Shown here one piece after another: positions 7,567 through 15,522 of a stretch of DNA of 64,000 bases. The first letter of the stretch is position 1. Every line of letters begins with the position of its first letter. The notes beneath the pieces are model-generated. The model did not search any database. It saw only the letters and a program-made list of their open reading frames with translations, and was not told where the DNA came from. The translations under genes and the position numbers were made by a program. Origin of the DNA: Campylobacter concisus (GTDB lineage Bacteria; Campylobacterota; Campylobacteria; Campylobacterales; Campylobacteraceae); the NCBI RefSeq assembly GCF_001891085.1, contig NZ_JXUP01000008.1, positions 1 to 64,000 on the forward strand. The letters run 5' to 3'.

Positions 7567-8628
7567 GTGGAGAACAAATTTATTTTTAAGTCAGATACTC
7601 CGAGTTTGCAACTCTCGTCTGATGTGCAAAACGGTGATTATATAGAGCCTTTTATAAGTTTTAGTGATCTTTTAGAGCTTCACTATGCAAACGTATATCA
7701 CCGCCGTGCCATAAAAATAAAAGCCAATATGCTCTCTCAGATAGAAATAGATGAGAGCGATCTGGCAAAGTTTTTACCTCAAAATGTAAGTGAGAAAGAG
7801 TTTTTATTTGAGTTTTGCTATAACCTAGAGCTTTTTGGCAATGCTCCTATTGAAAAAGCTGGAGCTAAGACAAACTATAAACTCTACAATATACCAGCTC
7901 ATGAGTGGCGAACCAATAAAGATAAGCAAATGTTTCAGGTAGGCAAATCTGGTAAAAAGATAAAACTTGATGGATACTATCTTAAATTTTATTCTCCAAG
8001 CTCAAGATACTACGGCGAGCCAGACTATCTTGCAGCTATGTGTCAGATTTTGACAAATAGGCAAGCAGACATGTATAACTACTCATTTTTCCAAAATGGA
8101 GCAAGGCCTGATCTTGCTATCATTCATGAAAACTCAGAGCCTAGCGAAGAACAAATAGCAGCTTACAAAAAATTTTTTAGTGAAAACTATAAAGGAAGTG
8201 CTAATGCGCATAAAACACTCCTATGCTATACAAACTCGATTGGCGAAAAGGATGCAAAAATTCGTTTTGAAAAGCTATCAGAAGTACAAGATCTAAGCTT
8301 TAAAGCACTAAAGGAAGTAAGCCGTGATGAGATAGCAGCAGCTCATGGTATTCCGCCACGTCTGCTTGGTATCATTCAAAGTGCCCAGCTTGGCGGAAGT
8401 GGAGAGCTTATAGGCCAACTTCACCAATTTAACGAGCTTGAGATAAAACCAAAAATAGAGCTAATAGAAGGCTTTTTTAGAAGCATCGGTATAAAAGTGG
8501 TATTAAGTGCTGTTGATGTAACAAATTTTAAAGACGATGGCGAGATAGTTACGCAGCTTGTTGAAAGAGGGATCATCTCAATTTCTGAAGCTAGAAGTAT
8601 ACTTGGCTGGCAAAAGAATATTGAGTAG
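7567..8628 (+). CDS. Phage portal protein (PBSX/P2 gpQ-like)
   Basis: A portal protein of about 353 residues. The frame opens at a GTG at 7561, but that codon overlaps the AAGGAG ribosome site; the GTG at 7567 has 5-base spacing and is the better start. Family signs are an N-terminal I-S-F-S-D-L-L-E-L-H-Y-A-N, a Y-Y-G-E-P-D-Y-L-A-A motif, F-F-Q-N-G-A-R-P-D, and A-A-H-G-I-P-P-R-L-L-G-I near residue 265. It forms the dodecameric DNA channel at the capsid vertex. It is transcribed opposite to the rest of the head genes, together with the terminase. Confidence 0.9.
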   Translation: MENKFIFKSDTPSLQLSSDVQNGDYIEPFISFSDLLELHYANVYHRRAIKIKANMLSQIEIDESDLAKFLPQNVSEKEFLFEFCYNLELFGNAPIEKAGAKTNYKLYNIPAHEWRTNKDKQMFQVGKSGKKIKLDGYYLKFYSPSSRYYGEPDYLAAMCQILTNRQADMYNYSFFQNGARPDLAIIHENSEPSEEQIAAYKKFFSENYKGSANAHKTLLCYTNSIGEKDAKIRFEKLSEVQDLSFKALKEVSRDEIAAAHGIPPRLLGIIQSAQLGGSGELIGQLHQFNELEIKPKIELIEGFFRSIGIKVVLSAVDVTNFKDDGEIVTQLVERGIISISEARSILGWQKNIE

Positions 8629-8641
8629 GATAAAAATAGTG

Positions 8642-8678
8642 TTTAAAAACGTTTAAACCCCCTTTAAAAACGTTTAAA
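8642..8678. repeat. Two direct copies of TTTAAAAACGTTTAAA, 21-base period
   Basis: Exact 16-base copies lie at 8642-8657 and 8663-8678, between portal and terminase. Each contains the near-palindrome TTTAAAnnCGTTTAAA. A period of 21 bases would place both on one face of the helix, as expected for cooperative protein binding. The TTTAAAAACG part reappears at 14621-14630. The function is unknown. Confidence 0.8.
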
Positions 8679-8726
8679 TACTAAAAGGCAATACAAATGT
8701 ATTTTAATAATATAAAAGGGCTTTAA

Positions 8727-10295
8727 ATGGCTTATAATGAAGAGTTTAAAAAAGAGTGTATAAATTTATTAAAAAGTGGCGTGAGCTCAGTGCTAGTTTC
8801 AAAGCAAATGAACGTATCTCGCCCAACATTACAAAAGTGGTTAGAGCAGGCAAATGATGAATTTAGTCTTGATGATGGTGTAAAGGCACTAAAAAAGCAG
8901 GTTGAGTGTTTAAGCAAAAAGAAAAAGTTAGTCCCTGATGAGACGGCCCAGCTTGCTGATCTTATAGTGGCGTTAAATAAGATCGAGAGCAAAAGCAAAG
9001 CAGCCAAAGAGCAAAAAGCCTATGTTTTGCCACCAGTAAGCTTAGACAAAAGTGCCAAAATTTTAAGAGATGAGATAGTAAAAGATGGCGAACTGTTTGC
9101 TTATCAAAAAGAATTTTTGCAAAGCGATGCTCAGTTTCGTATCGTACTAAAATCGCGCCAGATAGGCTTTAGCTACGTGGCAGCAGCTGACGCACTTATA
9201 GGAGCAGTTGGCGGTAGAAACCAGCTATTTTTGTCCGCTTCAGAAGAACAAGCGCTAATCCTAATGAGATATTTAAAACTATGGTCTGATAGGTTTGGAG
9301 TGGCTTTAGCAAAAGATAGTGAGACTGAGATAAAGCTAGAAAATGGCGCTATTATAAAAGCTCTCGCTCACAACTTTCGTACAGTTCAAGGTTTTACTGG
9401 TGATATTTGGATGGATGAGTTTGCATGGTACCCAAACCCTAAGAAAATTTGGCACGCTTTTGTGCCAAGCATCGGTGCTGTTAAAGGTCGCTTAACAATA
9501 CTTTCAACACCATTTGAAGAAAAGAGCCTTTTTCATGAGCTGTACTTTGACGAGCAAAAGTATAAGATGTTTAAGCGGTTCCATGTTGATATTTATAGAG
9601 CTATGGGAGATGGGCTAGAGTTTGACCTTGAAACCATGAAAGCACTCTTTGATGCTGATACATGGGCTAGTGCTTATGAATGCGTCTTTATAGATGATGA
9701 GAGCAGCCTACTGTCTATTACGCTTATCAAAAGCTGCATAGATGAAAAGCTTAGCTATTTTAGCCCAAGCTCAAACACTCCGCTGCTTTGTGGGTATGAT
9801 ATAGGAAGAGTTAGCGACCGTTCAACACTTGTAAGTGTGATCAATAGCGATGATACATATACTCTTGCTATGCTTAATGTGCTTGCAAAAGCTAGCTTTA
9901 AAGAGCAAGAAGATGTCTTAAGCTCTCACCTGCGCTCCTACCCACTAGCAACCCTTGATATGGATAAAACCGGCATCGGTCTAAATTTAACAGAAACTAT
10001 GCATGCTAAATTTAAAAGCAGGGTAAATGGAGTATATTTTACAGCCGGCACAAAGGAGCAAATGGCTCTAAATTTAAAGAAACTCTTTGAAGACAAAAAG
10101 ATAAGCATACCAAACGATCCACTTTTAATCAGTGATCTTCACGCCATAAAACGCACAGCAGGAACAAAAAGCTTTAAGTATGATGCTAAAAGAAACGAGT
10201 ATGGTCACGCAGATAGGTTTTGGGCGTTAGCTCTAGCTTGTCGTAAGATAGAGGCTGTTGTAAAACGAAAAGGCGGCGGAGCGGTGATATTATAA
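8727..10295 (+). CDS. Phage terminase large subunit with N-terminal HTH
   Basis: A 522-residue terminase. Residues 1-45 form a helix-turn-helix of the kind usually found in a separate small subunit (S-K-Q-M-N-V-S-R-P-T-L-Q-K-W). The ATPase follows, with a Walker-A-like L-K-S-R-Q-I-G-F-S near residue 140 and Walker B D-I-W-M-D-E-F near residue 230. The C-terminal nuclease has acidic residues in G-Y-D-I-G-R, L-D-M-D-K-T-G-I-G and G-H-A-D-R-F. It cuts and packages phage DNA through the portal. No separate small subunit gene was found, so the HTH may serve that role. Confidence 0.93.
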   Translation: MAYNEEFKKECINLLKSGVSSVLVSKQMNVSRPTLQKWLEQANDEFSLDDGVKALKKQVECLSKKKKLVPDETAQLADLIVALNKIESKSKAAKEQKAYVLPPVSLDKSAKILRDEIVKDGELFAYQKEFLQSDAQFRIVLKSRQIGFSYVAAADALIGAVGGRNQLFLSASEEQALILMRYLKLWSDRFGVALAKDSETEIKLENGAIIKALAHNFRTVQGFTGDIWMDEFAWYPNPKKIWHAFVPSIGAVKGRLTILSTPFEEKSLFHELYFDEQKYKMFKRFHVDIYRAMGDGLEFDLETMKALFDADTWASAYECVFIDDESSLLSITLIKSCIDEKLSYFSPSSNTPLLCGYDIGRVSDRSTLVSVINSDDTYTLAMLNVLAKASFKEQEDVLSSHLRSYPLATLDMDKTGIGLNLTETMHAKFKSRVNGVYFTAGTKEQMALNLKKLFEDKKISIPNDPLLISDLHAIKRTAGTKSFKYDAKRNEYGHADRFWALALACRKIEAVVKRKGGGAVIL

Positions 10296-10301
10296 AAAAA
10301 A

Positions 10302-10311
10302 GGGGGGGGGG
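10302..10311. repeat. G10 homopolymer tract
   Basis: Eight A residues (10294-10301) are followed by ten G residues just after the terminase stop. Campylobacter use poly-G tracts as contingency loci, but no open frame crosses this one. It precedes the hairpin at 10325-10344. Confidence 0.9.
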
Positions 10312-10324
10312 TGATAAAATCCAA

Positions 10325-10344
10325 GTAGAGCCAAAAGGCTCTAC
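10325..10344. terminator. Hairpin between terminase and convergent gene
   Basis: GTAGAGCC and GGCTCTAC form an 8-base-pair stem with an AAAA loop. It lies between converging units (terminase rightward, the 267-residue gene leftward). There is no long T run on either side, so termination is likely but not certain. Confidence 0.55.
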
Positions 10345-10416
10345 TCTTAGCAAGGCTCAATTATTTAAAATGTCTCCCAACATTTCAATTTGCAACGGTA
10401 TAAAAACGCACTATTT

Positions 10417-11220
10417 TTAAGTATTTGTATATAATTTGTAAGTGCGTCCACTTTTAACCCTGTGAATGTCACCTAGTTCATTTGCAAAATAAAGCACATA
10501 TCTCATTATCTCGATGTCATACTCTTTAAAATACTGATAGATTTGAGTTTGAAACATACCTTCATTTTTGGCTACTATACCAATGATTTTTTTAATGCAA
10601 TCGTTATAGAGTGGATCTTTGTATGCAAAATAAATCATAATTTTTTTAAATTGGTCTTTTTCTTGTTGTGTGTGTCTATCTCCGACCATCTCGTAAGCTA
10701 CTCTTTGTAAGGCAAAACGCATAGCATCAAACTCTCGCCTTTCATAATAATCTATAATTTCAATAGGTGTGTTATCCGGATATTCTTGTATAATTTCAGC
10801 TTCTAATACTTCGTCTTGTTTAATCGTTTGTATTTTATTGTTTACTTTTGTCAATTCTTGTTTCTTATGTTCTATTTCTTTTGGTTTATCCTTTAAATCT
10901 TGTTGCTTTGTTTTACATTGTAGTTCTATCTCTATATATTTTTTAGCCAATTTATTGGCTTCTTGATGTTTTAGTTTTTCTCTTTTATCTTTTATAAGCT
11001 CTTTTATCGCTTTTTTATCAAGCATTTTTGATTTAAAAGCTTGTAAAATTTGGATTATTTCTGATTGTGGATATTTTTCAAGTTCAAGCTCAATTATAAT
11101 CTTAAGTTCATCTGATGTAGGCTTATAGCCTAAGATTTTACTCCATTTTTTTAAATCCCGATGATTTAATATCATAAAAACAACCAAAGCAAGTATAAAA
11201 ATAGCAATAAACCAATGCAT
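10417..11220 (-). CDS. Membrane-anchored coiled-coil protein of unknown function
   Basis: A 267-residue protein with one N-terminal membrane helix (residues 3-19) and a cytoplasmic part with a long lysine/glutamate coiled coil (about 75-140). The C-terminal 120 residues are compact and helical with several aromatic residues (Y-Q-Y-F-K-E-Y-D-I-E-I-M-R-Y-V-L-Y-F-A-N-E), perhaps winged-helix-like. It stands between the head genes in its own A/T-rich segment and resembles a lysogenic-conversion cargo gene rather than a virion gene. No family is recognised. Confidence 0.6.
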   Translation of the reverse strand: MHWFIAIFILALVVFMILNHRDLKKWSKILGYKPTSDELKIIIELELEKYPQSEIIQILQAFKSKMLDKKAIKELIKDKREKLKHQEANKLAKKYIEIELQCKTKQQDLKDKPKEIEHKKQELTKVNNKIQTIKQDEVLEAEIIQEYPDNTPIEIIDYYERREFDAMRFALQRVAYEMVGDRHTQQEKDQFKKIMIYFAYKDPLYNDCIKKIIGIVAKNEGMFQTQIYQYFKEYDIEIMRYVLYFANELGDIHRVKSGRTYKLYTNT

Positions 11221-11245
11221 TTTTAGCCTTTTTTATGAAATTATA

Positions 11246-11680
11246 TCACTTAATGTTATTAATGGAACTTGTTATAAATTTTACTGTCTCATCTCCTATA
11301 TCCTTAGCTAATTGCTCTTTTGCCTTTACAAAGCTAGCGCTACTTATATACTCGCTAAAAGCTTTCTCGATATATGGGTTTGCCTTTGTGCCAGGGTGAT
11401 TTACACTTTTGCCAAAAATTTGACCGCTCTTTTTGTTTGCAAGAGCCTTCATCTTTTTTGGTTTTATAACATGTGGCCTTGTACCAAAATATACAAATTT
11501 AGCATAAGGTGCAAGCTTTGTATTTCCCACACTTATGCTAAAACTATCTATCTTCTCATCAAAAACTTGTATATCTTTTTTAAGATTACCAGTTTTATAT
11601 GGCGCTACTTGCTTTGCTCTATATCTTACCCCTGAGCCTATGCGAAACAAAAACCTTTTAAAAGCACTATTAAAATTCAT
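11246..11680 (-). CDS. HK97 gp10-like / virion morphogenesis protein
   Basis: A 144-residue protein with the core of HK97-gp10-like head-tail proteins: A-P-Y-K-T-G-N-L-K-K-D-I near residue 26, A-P-Y-A-K-F-V-Y-F-G-T-R-P-H and V-N-H-P-G-T-K-A-N-P-Y-I. In Mu this position after MuF holds gpG, a tail completion protein. It lies 9 bases downstream of the small acidic ORF. Confidence 0.8.
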   Translation of the reverse strand: MNFNSAFKRFLFRIGSGVRYRAKQVAPYKTGNLKKDIQVFDEKIDSFSISVGNTKLAPYAKFVYFGTRPHVIKPKKMKALANKKSGQIFGKSVNHPGTKANPYIEKAFSEYISSASFVKAKEQLAKDIGDETVKFITSSINNIK

Positions 11681-11689
11681 TAAAACCTA

Positions 11690-11923
11690 CTAAGCTCTCT
11701 TTTTGGCTACATACTCTAAACACGAGCACAAATCTCCGCTAAATTTTTCACCACTATCAAAGAAAAAATCATGCTCGCTTCCATCATCTATTGCAGTCTT
11801 TACATACTCTATAAAGCTAGCAAGATCGCCTACGCATGAACATACATCAGCACTTTTATCCTTTAGGCTTTTATCACTTGTTATAATAAGTTCTATGCCG
11901 CTATCAAAAACAAAATATTTCAT
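11690..11923 (-). CDS. Small acidic protein coupled to MuF-type gene
   Basis: A 77-residue protein. The ATG at 11923 overlaps the MuF-type gene stop as ATGA, so it was chosen over a start 4 codons upstream. It carries about 15 acidic and 9 basic residues, two C-S-C motifs (V-C-S-C and L-C-S-C), and two similar halves containing F-D-S-G. No family is recognised. A small acidic partner tightly coupled to a MuF protein with a long C-terminal extension resembles an immunity-protein arrangement, but this is inference. Confidence 0.6.
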   Translation of the reverse strand: MKYFVFDSGIELIITSDKSLKDKSADVCSCVGDLASFIEYVKTAIDDGSEHDFFFDSGEKFSGDLCSCLEYVAKKRA

Positions 11924-13137
11924 ATCTGCCACCATCTCTTTATGACTTCGATTTTATCCTTTTTGGCATAATTTTCAAAGTATTTTTTTAATGCTTGATT
12001 GTCTTTTGTAGGAAATATAGTGTCTATTTTATCACCATCAAAAATTATAATATAGCCATTTTGCGTTTTTGCTATTGATTTTTGCTCAACATTTGTATGT
12101 GGAGCTATATGTGTGATAGAGTTAAGCGCTGAAACTATCTTTGCTGCCGATGTGCGTTGCAGCAAATTTGCACTATGCTTTTTATCATTTGCGTTTGTAA
12201 AAGTCAGCACCCTCTCCACGCCCATTTTATCTATGTGTCTTATGATCTCGTCTTTGCTCGGTGCTTCGCTGGCTCTCATTGTCACGCCGTCATTTTCATA
12301 TTCATCAACCCATGCAGGCACGATCTCAGTCCTGCATCTAAAATGATATGGCGGCATGCCAAAGTTACTATCCATCTTATCGCTTCTACCATTGTATGGT
12401 TCTTTTGCCCATGTAGCTGCTGCCTTTTTGCTGGCCATATCCTTTGCATTCATGATATTATCACACTGTCTTTCTATGTGCTCTGCTGGTATGAGCCTAC
12501 CACTCATCGATCTACATATAGCGCTCGTTCTACTATCCATCACAGCTACTACTTTATAGTATTTTACGCCGTATTTCCTAGCCTGATTTACTGTTGATAT
12601 GTTTTGATTTTGGCTGATGATATGATCACTCACTCCCTCAAAGTATCTCACGCTTTGCTTTAGCTCACTTGCAAATTCGTCTTTTAGTCTCCCTGCTAGT
12701 TCGCTTCTTGCTACCTCGCCACGAAAAGCATTCTCAATGATATCTTTTAGCCTACCAGTAAAGCCTTTGTTAAACTCTTTGCCAACCCAATAGAAGTTAT
12801 TTCTCATAGCGTTTATAGCCCTTATGTCTATCTCATCAAAGACTATATTTACGGCTATATTTTTACCTGCAAGCACGGCGTAAATTTCTTCAAGATTATT
12901 TGGACTTATGCTTAGTCCCATTGATGAAATTTTAGAATTTACAAGCTCCTTTAACACCTTTTTATCAATGTTATAATTCTCATTTATAAATATAAGCAAA
13001 TTTGCAAGCTGTGCCTCTAACTCCTTTTTAGCTAGCTTCGCATTTTGTTTTATAAACTCATCTACTAGCTCGCTAACGCCTTTGTTTTTGTCAAATTTAG
13101 CCTTTAAAAGTGTGCTTAGAAGTAGCTCGTTATTCAT
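11920..13137 (-). CDS. MuF / SPP1 gp7-like minor head protein with C-terminal extension
   Basis: A 405-residue protein. The MuF domain lies at about residues 165-285, with S-Q-N-Q-N-I-S-T-V-N-Q-A-R, V-A-V-M-D-S-R-T-S-A-I-C, and M-P-P-Y-H-F-R-C-R-T. It is a minor capsid protein made with the portal and often injected with DNA. The last 120 residues are extra and include N-G-Y-I-I-I-F-D-G-D-K-I-D-T-I-F-P, which resembles C-terminal effector domains (barnase/EndoU/RelE-like) fused to some MuF proteins. That resemblance is from pattern only. It overlaps the zinc-ribbon gene by 8 bases. Confidence 0.85.
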   Translation of the reverse strand: MNNELLLSTLLKAKFDKNKGVSELVDEFIKQNAKLAKKELEAQLANLLIFINENYNIDKKVLKELVNSKISSMGLSISPNNLEEIYAVLAGKNIAVNIVFDEIDIRAINAMRNNFYWVGKEFNKGFTGRLKDIIENAFRGEVARSELAGRLKDEFASELKQSVRYFEGVSDHIISQNQNISTVNQARKYGVKYYKVVAVMDSRTSAICRSMSGRLIPAEHIERQCDNIMNAKDMASKKAAATWAKEPYNGRSDKMDSNFGMPPYHFRCRTEIVPAWVDEYENDGVTMRASEAPSKDEIIRHIDKMGVERVLTFTNANDKKHSANLLQRTSAAKIVSALNSITHIAPHTNVEQKSIAKTQNGYIIIFDGDKIDTIFPTKDNQALKKYFENYAKKDKIEVIKRWWQI

Positions 13138-13330
13138 TTTTTATACCCTTAAGATCGCCAAGCTCTTTAGTAGCCTTAGCATACTCTTGCCAGTACGGAT
13201 CACAAAAAAGTGCTTCGATACTCACAAAGCTTCTTTTACACTTATCACAAACCCTATAACGCTTGTTTTGCAAGCCTTTCATAGTATTTAAAACCTTAGT
13301 CTTTTCAAAACCGCAGTAAGGACAAAACAT
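13130..13330 (-). CDS. Small zinc-ribbon protein (Ogr/NrdR-like)
   Basis: A 66-residue protein with two cysteine pairs, C-P-Y-C at residues 3-6 and C-D-K-C at about 28-31, followed by K-R-S-F-V-S-I-E-A-L. This matches a zinc ribbon as in P2 Ogr-type late activators or the NrdR N-terminus. No other late-gene activator (Mor/C type) is visible here, so it is a candidate for late control. The role is inferred. Confidence 0.65.
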   Translation of the reverse strand: MFCPYCGFEKTKVLNTMKGLQNKRYRVCDKCKRSFVSIEALFCDPYWQEYAKATKELGDLKGIKNE

Positions 13331-13362
13331 AAAAATCCTTTTTATATATTTTTAAAAAAATA

Positions 13363-13806
13363 TTAGCTTTTTTTGGGATTTTTTTCACATTTTATAACGG
13401 CACTTAGTCCAGTAATGATCTTTGTAGCTTGTTTTGAGTTTAGTAAGGCTATGTTTGTCACAAGTGCTCCGATCTGGCGGTAGTAAAATCTCCTAGCACT
13501 ATTTTCATCCCAGCCAAGAACATCTAGCAAAACCTCTATCTTTTTAAGCTGCTTCTGCGTGATAGCGTCTTTTTTGAAAATGCGCCTACCTTTAATGTCT
13601 GGCTCAAAGCCTAGCCTATCATCTACTCTCTCTTGCAATATATCAAGGGCCAAATTTAGCTCGCTTATGCTAAGCTCCTTGCTGCTCTCTACACCAAAGC
13701 GAAGCATTAGCCATTCTTGCCAAGCTCCATTTTCTACGATCTGCTTGTAAAGTGGGTTTATGTGGATGAGTGTTAAAAGTCTCTTTCTATACTCACTTTG
13801 GTTCAT
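13363..13806 (-). CDS. GemA / Mu gp16-like regulatory protein
   Basis: A 147-residue protein of the DUF1018 (Mu GemA/gp16) family. It shows the N-terminal R-K-R-L-L-T-L-I-H-I and the C-terminal K-Q-L-K-K-I-E-V-L-L-D-V-L-G-W...A-R-R-F pattern. Mu GemA affects host gene expression and DNA gyrase-related functions. It overlaps the upstream small HTH gene by 4 bases and sits in the semi-early block, as in Mu. Confidence 0.8.
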   Translation of the reverse strand: MNQSEYRKRLLTLIHINPLYKQIVENGAWQEWLMLRFGVESSKELSISELNLALDILQERVDDRLGFEPDIKGRRIFKKDAITQKQLKKIEVLLDVLGWDENSARRFYYRQIGALVTNIALLNSKQATKIITGLSAVIKCEKNPKKS

Positions 13807-14009
13807 ATTAGCCCCCTTATATCAAGCTCACGTCTTGCAAATTTTTCGCTCACTCCAGCACATCTTGCAAGCTTAGCTACATTTAGTCTGCCATTTTTAA
13901 ATTTATAAAAATCCTCATCGTAACCAAGTGCATTTTTCAGCCTAAAAAGTGCATTTTCATGTCTTTTAATGGCTAAAATTCTTAGGTGTTCTCTTTGCTT
14001 AAAGCTCAT
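13803..14009 (-). CDS. Small basic HTH-like protein
   Basis: A 68-residue basic protein. The C-terminal half (V-A-K-L-A-R-C-A-G-V-S-E-K-F-A-R-R-E-L) reads as a helix-turn-helix. It is coupled by short overlaps to GemA downstream and to the 110-residue gene upstream. It is probably a DNA-binding regulator of the early region; the target is unknown. Confidence 0.6.
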   Translation of the reverse strand: MSFKQREHLRILAIKRHENALFRLKNALGYDEDFYKFKNGRLNVAKLARCAGVSEKFARRELDIRGLI

Positions 14010-14331
14010 CTCTTGCCCTTATTGCTTCTCTTAATTGATCAAAGAGGTTGGCTAGATCTTTATCCATCTGCTTTTTAGGCTCTTTTTGTGCCAGCTTTGC
14101 GATTACGTCGGTGAAGTAAATTCCATTTTGCTTTATCTCTTTGGCGTGGATCTTCCAAAACTCACGTAAATTTGCCTTTATAGGCTCTAAATTGTTGTTA
14201 AAATACGCCTGATCATTTGGTGAAGCAAAGTAAAAGATCAATGTTTGATACTCTATGCTTGCCCCTTTTAGTGAGTATTTTAGGCAGCTATCTTTTAATG
14301 CATATTCACTCATCTCTTTTAAAAGCTCCAT
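13999..14331 (-). CDS. Hypothetical early phage protein, 110 residues
   Basis: A soluble, charged, helical protein of unknown family. The end overlaps the small HTH gene by 11 bases, so it is translated in the same unit. It has one aromatic-rich segment (Y-Q-T-L-I-F-Y-F-A) and a lysine/glutamate-rich C-terminus. No motif suggests a function. Confidence 0.55.
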   Translation of the reverse strand: MELLKEMSEYALKDSCLKYSLKGASIEYQTLIFYFASPNDQAYFNNNLEPIKANLREFWKIHAKEIKQNGIYFTDVIAKLAQKEPKKQMDKDLANLFDQLREAIRARDEL

Positions 14332-14348
14332 TAACGCCCCTTTAAATT

Positions 14349-14576
14349 TTATGCTCTTTCATTTAGTCCAAAGCCTTTTAAAATTTGCAAAGCTAGTAGC
14401 TCTTTGCCTGCAAATTTCTCTTTTAGCTCTGGCTCAAGCATGCTAAGCCAATACGCATCGAGCTTTTCGTTAAACTCTGCTATCACTTCATCTCTAGGAC
14501 GCAAGCACTTAAATTCTTTTATCTGTGCCTCTTTGTTAGCTGCGTGAAAATTAGCTACCGCTTCTTCAAAAGTCAA
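14349..14576 (-). CDS. Hypothetical early phage protein, 75 residues
   Basis: A small acidic helical protein (MTFEEAVANFHAANKEAQI...). It sits 17 bases upstream of the 110-residue gene and just downstream of a hairpin-rich spacer. No known domain is seen. Good spacing and same-strand context support it as a gene. Confidence 0.55.
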   Translation of the reverse strand: MTFEEAVANFHAANKEAQIKEFKCLRPRDEVIAEFNEKLDAYWLSMLEPELKEKFAGKELLALQILKGFGLNERA

Positions 14577-14603
14577 AATAGTTCCTTTGTTTTTAAACCT
14601 TTT

Positions 14604-14655
14604 AAAGAGCGTTAAAGTGGTTTAAAAACGCTCTTTAAAGGGCTTAAAGCCCTTT
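14604..14655. repeat. Paired inverted repeats (AAAGAGCGTT and AAAGGGC hairpins)
   Basis: AAAGAGCGTT (14604-14613) pairs with AACGCTCTTT (14627-14636), and AAAGGGC (14637-14643) pairs with GCCCTTT (14649-14655). The spacer between two early genes is nearly all inverted repeat, with recurring TTTAAA steps. It may act as an attenuator or an operator. It shares TTTAAAAACG with the repeats at 8642-8678. Confidence 0.6.
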
Positions 14656-14660
14656 AAATT

Positions 14661-15026
14661 TTAATCGAACCACAATCTAAGCGTGCCGTCGTCATCTATG
14701 TCCAGTTCATCGGGGATGGCCCCGCCGAACAAAGAGTGATTGCCCTTAAAATTTTGGTCCAGCATGGTTAAATTGACGATATCGATGTAAAAAGTATCGA
14801 TATGCGAATATTTGCCCCTATCAAGATCGTCCACTATCTCTTGCGGCAAAAGAAACAAATCATATCCGATTAGCTCGCAAGTAGCTTTTATGCTGCCGTA
14901 GGTTATGTCGTGGTTGCCTTCCGCGATGAAGCTGTCGTTAAGCTCCTCATTATCAAGCTCGGCGATTTTTTTAAAAATTCTCTCAAAATCGGCTTTGTCT
15001 TTTATTCTGTATTTTGGCTCTATCAT
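14661..15026 (-). CDS. Hypothetical acidic phage protein, 121 residues
   Basis: The start overlaps the Gam stop by 4 bases (ATGA). The protein is strongly acidic, with a C-terminal D-E-L-D-I-D-D-D-G-T-L-R-L-W-F-D. Its third-position G/C use is higher than its neighbours, as in stretches around 14700-14720, suggesting separate acquisition. Strong acidity could point to a DNA mimic, but no family is recognised. Confidence 0.55.
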   Translation of the reverse strand: MIEPKYRIKDKADFERIFKKIAELDNEELNDSFIAEGNHDITYGSIKATCELIGYDLFLLPQEIVDDLDRGKYSHIDTFYIDIVNLTMLDQNFKGNHSLFGGAIPDELDIDDDGTLRLWFD

Positions 15027-15511
15027 TTTCCTATCTCCAGGCTCTCTATCTTAGGCACTATCCTAAAATTATCTTTTACTACTCTCTTAAGACCAAGTTT
15101 TACTAGATCCTCATCTTTTAACTCTGCTAAAGCCTCTTTGTTTGGTGTCTCCGTATAGCTTATGCACTCTTTGGCTAACCCAAACGCTTTTATTGAGCTA
15201 ACTAACGCTTCAAGCTTTGCTTTTACTCGTGGCAAGCTTACACTCTTACTTATGCGGTAGCCAATCTCGCCAAAGGTAAATTCCTTAGAGCGTTTTTCGG
15301 CAAATTCAGCCTTGTTGTCCTCACAAAATAGTGTGATTTGCTGCTCGATGTAGCTCTTTTCGCTCTCAAGTCTTTCAACTTCGCTCTTTCTAGCTTCTTT
15401 TATACGGTTGCACTCAAGCGTTACTTCACCGTTAATTTTTTCTATACCTACGCTTACTTCGCATAGTCTTTTTAAAGCGACGTCTACGTCGCTAAAACTA
15501 CTTATTTGCAT
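15023..15511 (-). CDS. Mu Gam-like host-nuclease inhibitor
   Basis: A 162-residue protein of the Phage_Mu_Gam family, which binds double-strand DNA ends and protects them from exonucleases (Ku-like). It has an N-terminal long helix (R-K-S-E-V-E-R-L-E-S-E-K-S-Y-I-E-Q-Q-I) and the hallmark F-T-F-G-E-I-G-Y-R-I-S-K-S after residue 75. It is in the semi-early region as in Mu, coupled to the acidic gene downstream. Confidence 0.9.
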   Translation of the reverse strand: MQISSFSDVDVALKRLCEVSVGIEKINGEVTLECNRIKEARKSEVERLESEKSYIEQQITLFCEDNKAEFAEKRSKEFTFGEIGYRISKSVSLPRVKAKLEALVSSIKAFGLAKECISYTETPNKEALAELKDEDLVKLGLKRVVKDNFRIVPKIESLEIGK

Positions 15512-15522
15512 ACTCTTCTCCT

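Noticed and set aside
8642-8678. Direct repeats as a CRISPR fragment
   Set aside because: Only two 16-base AT-rich copies with a 5-base spacer and no cas genes in the window.
10302-10311. G10 tract as a phase-variation switch inside a gene
   Set aside because: No open reading frame passes through it on either strand; only an intergenic effect is possible.
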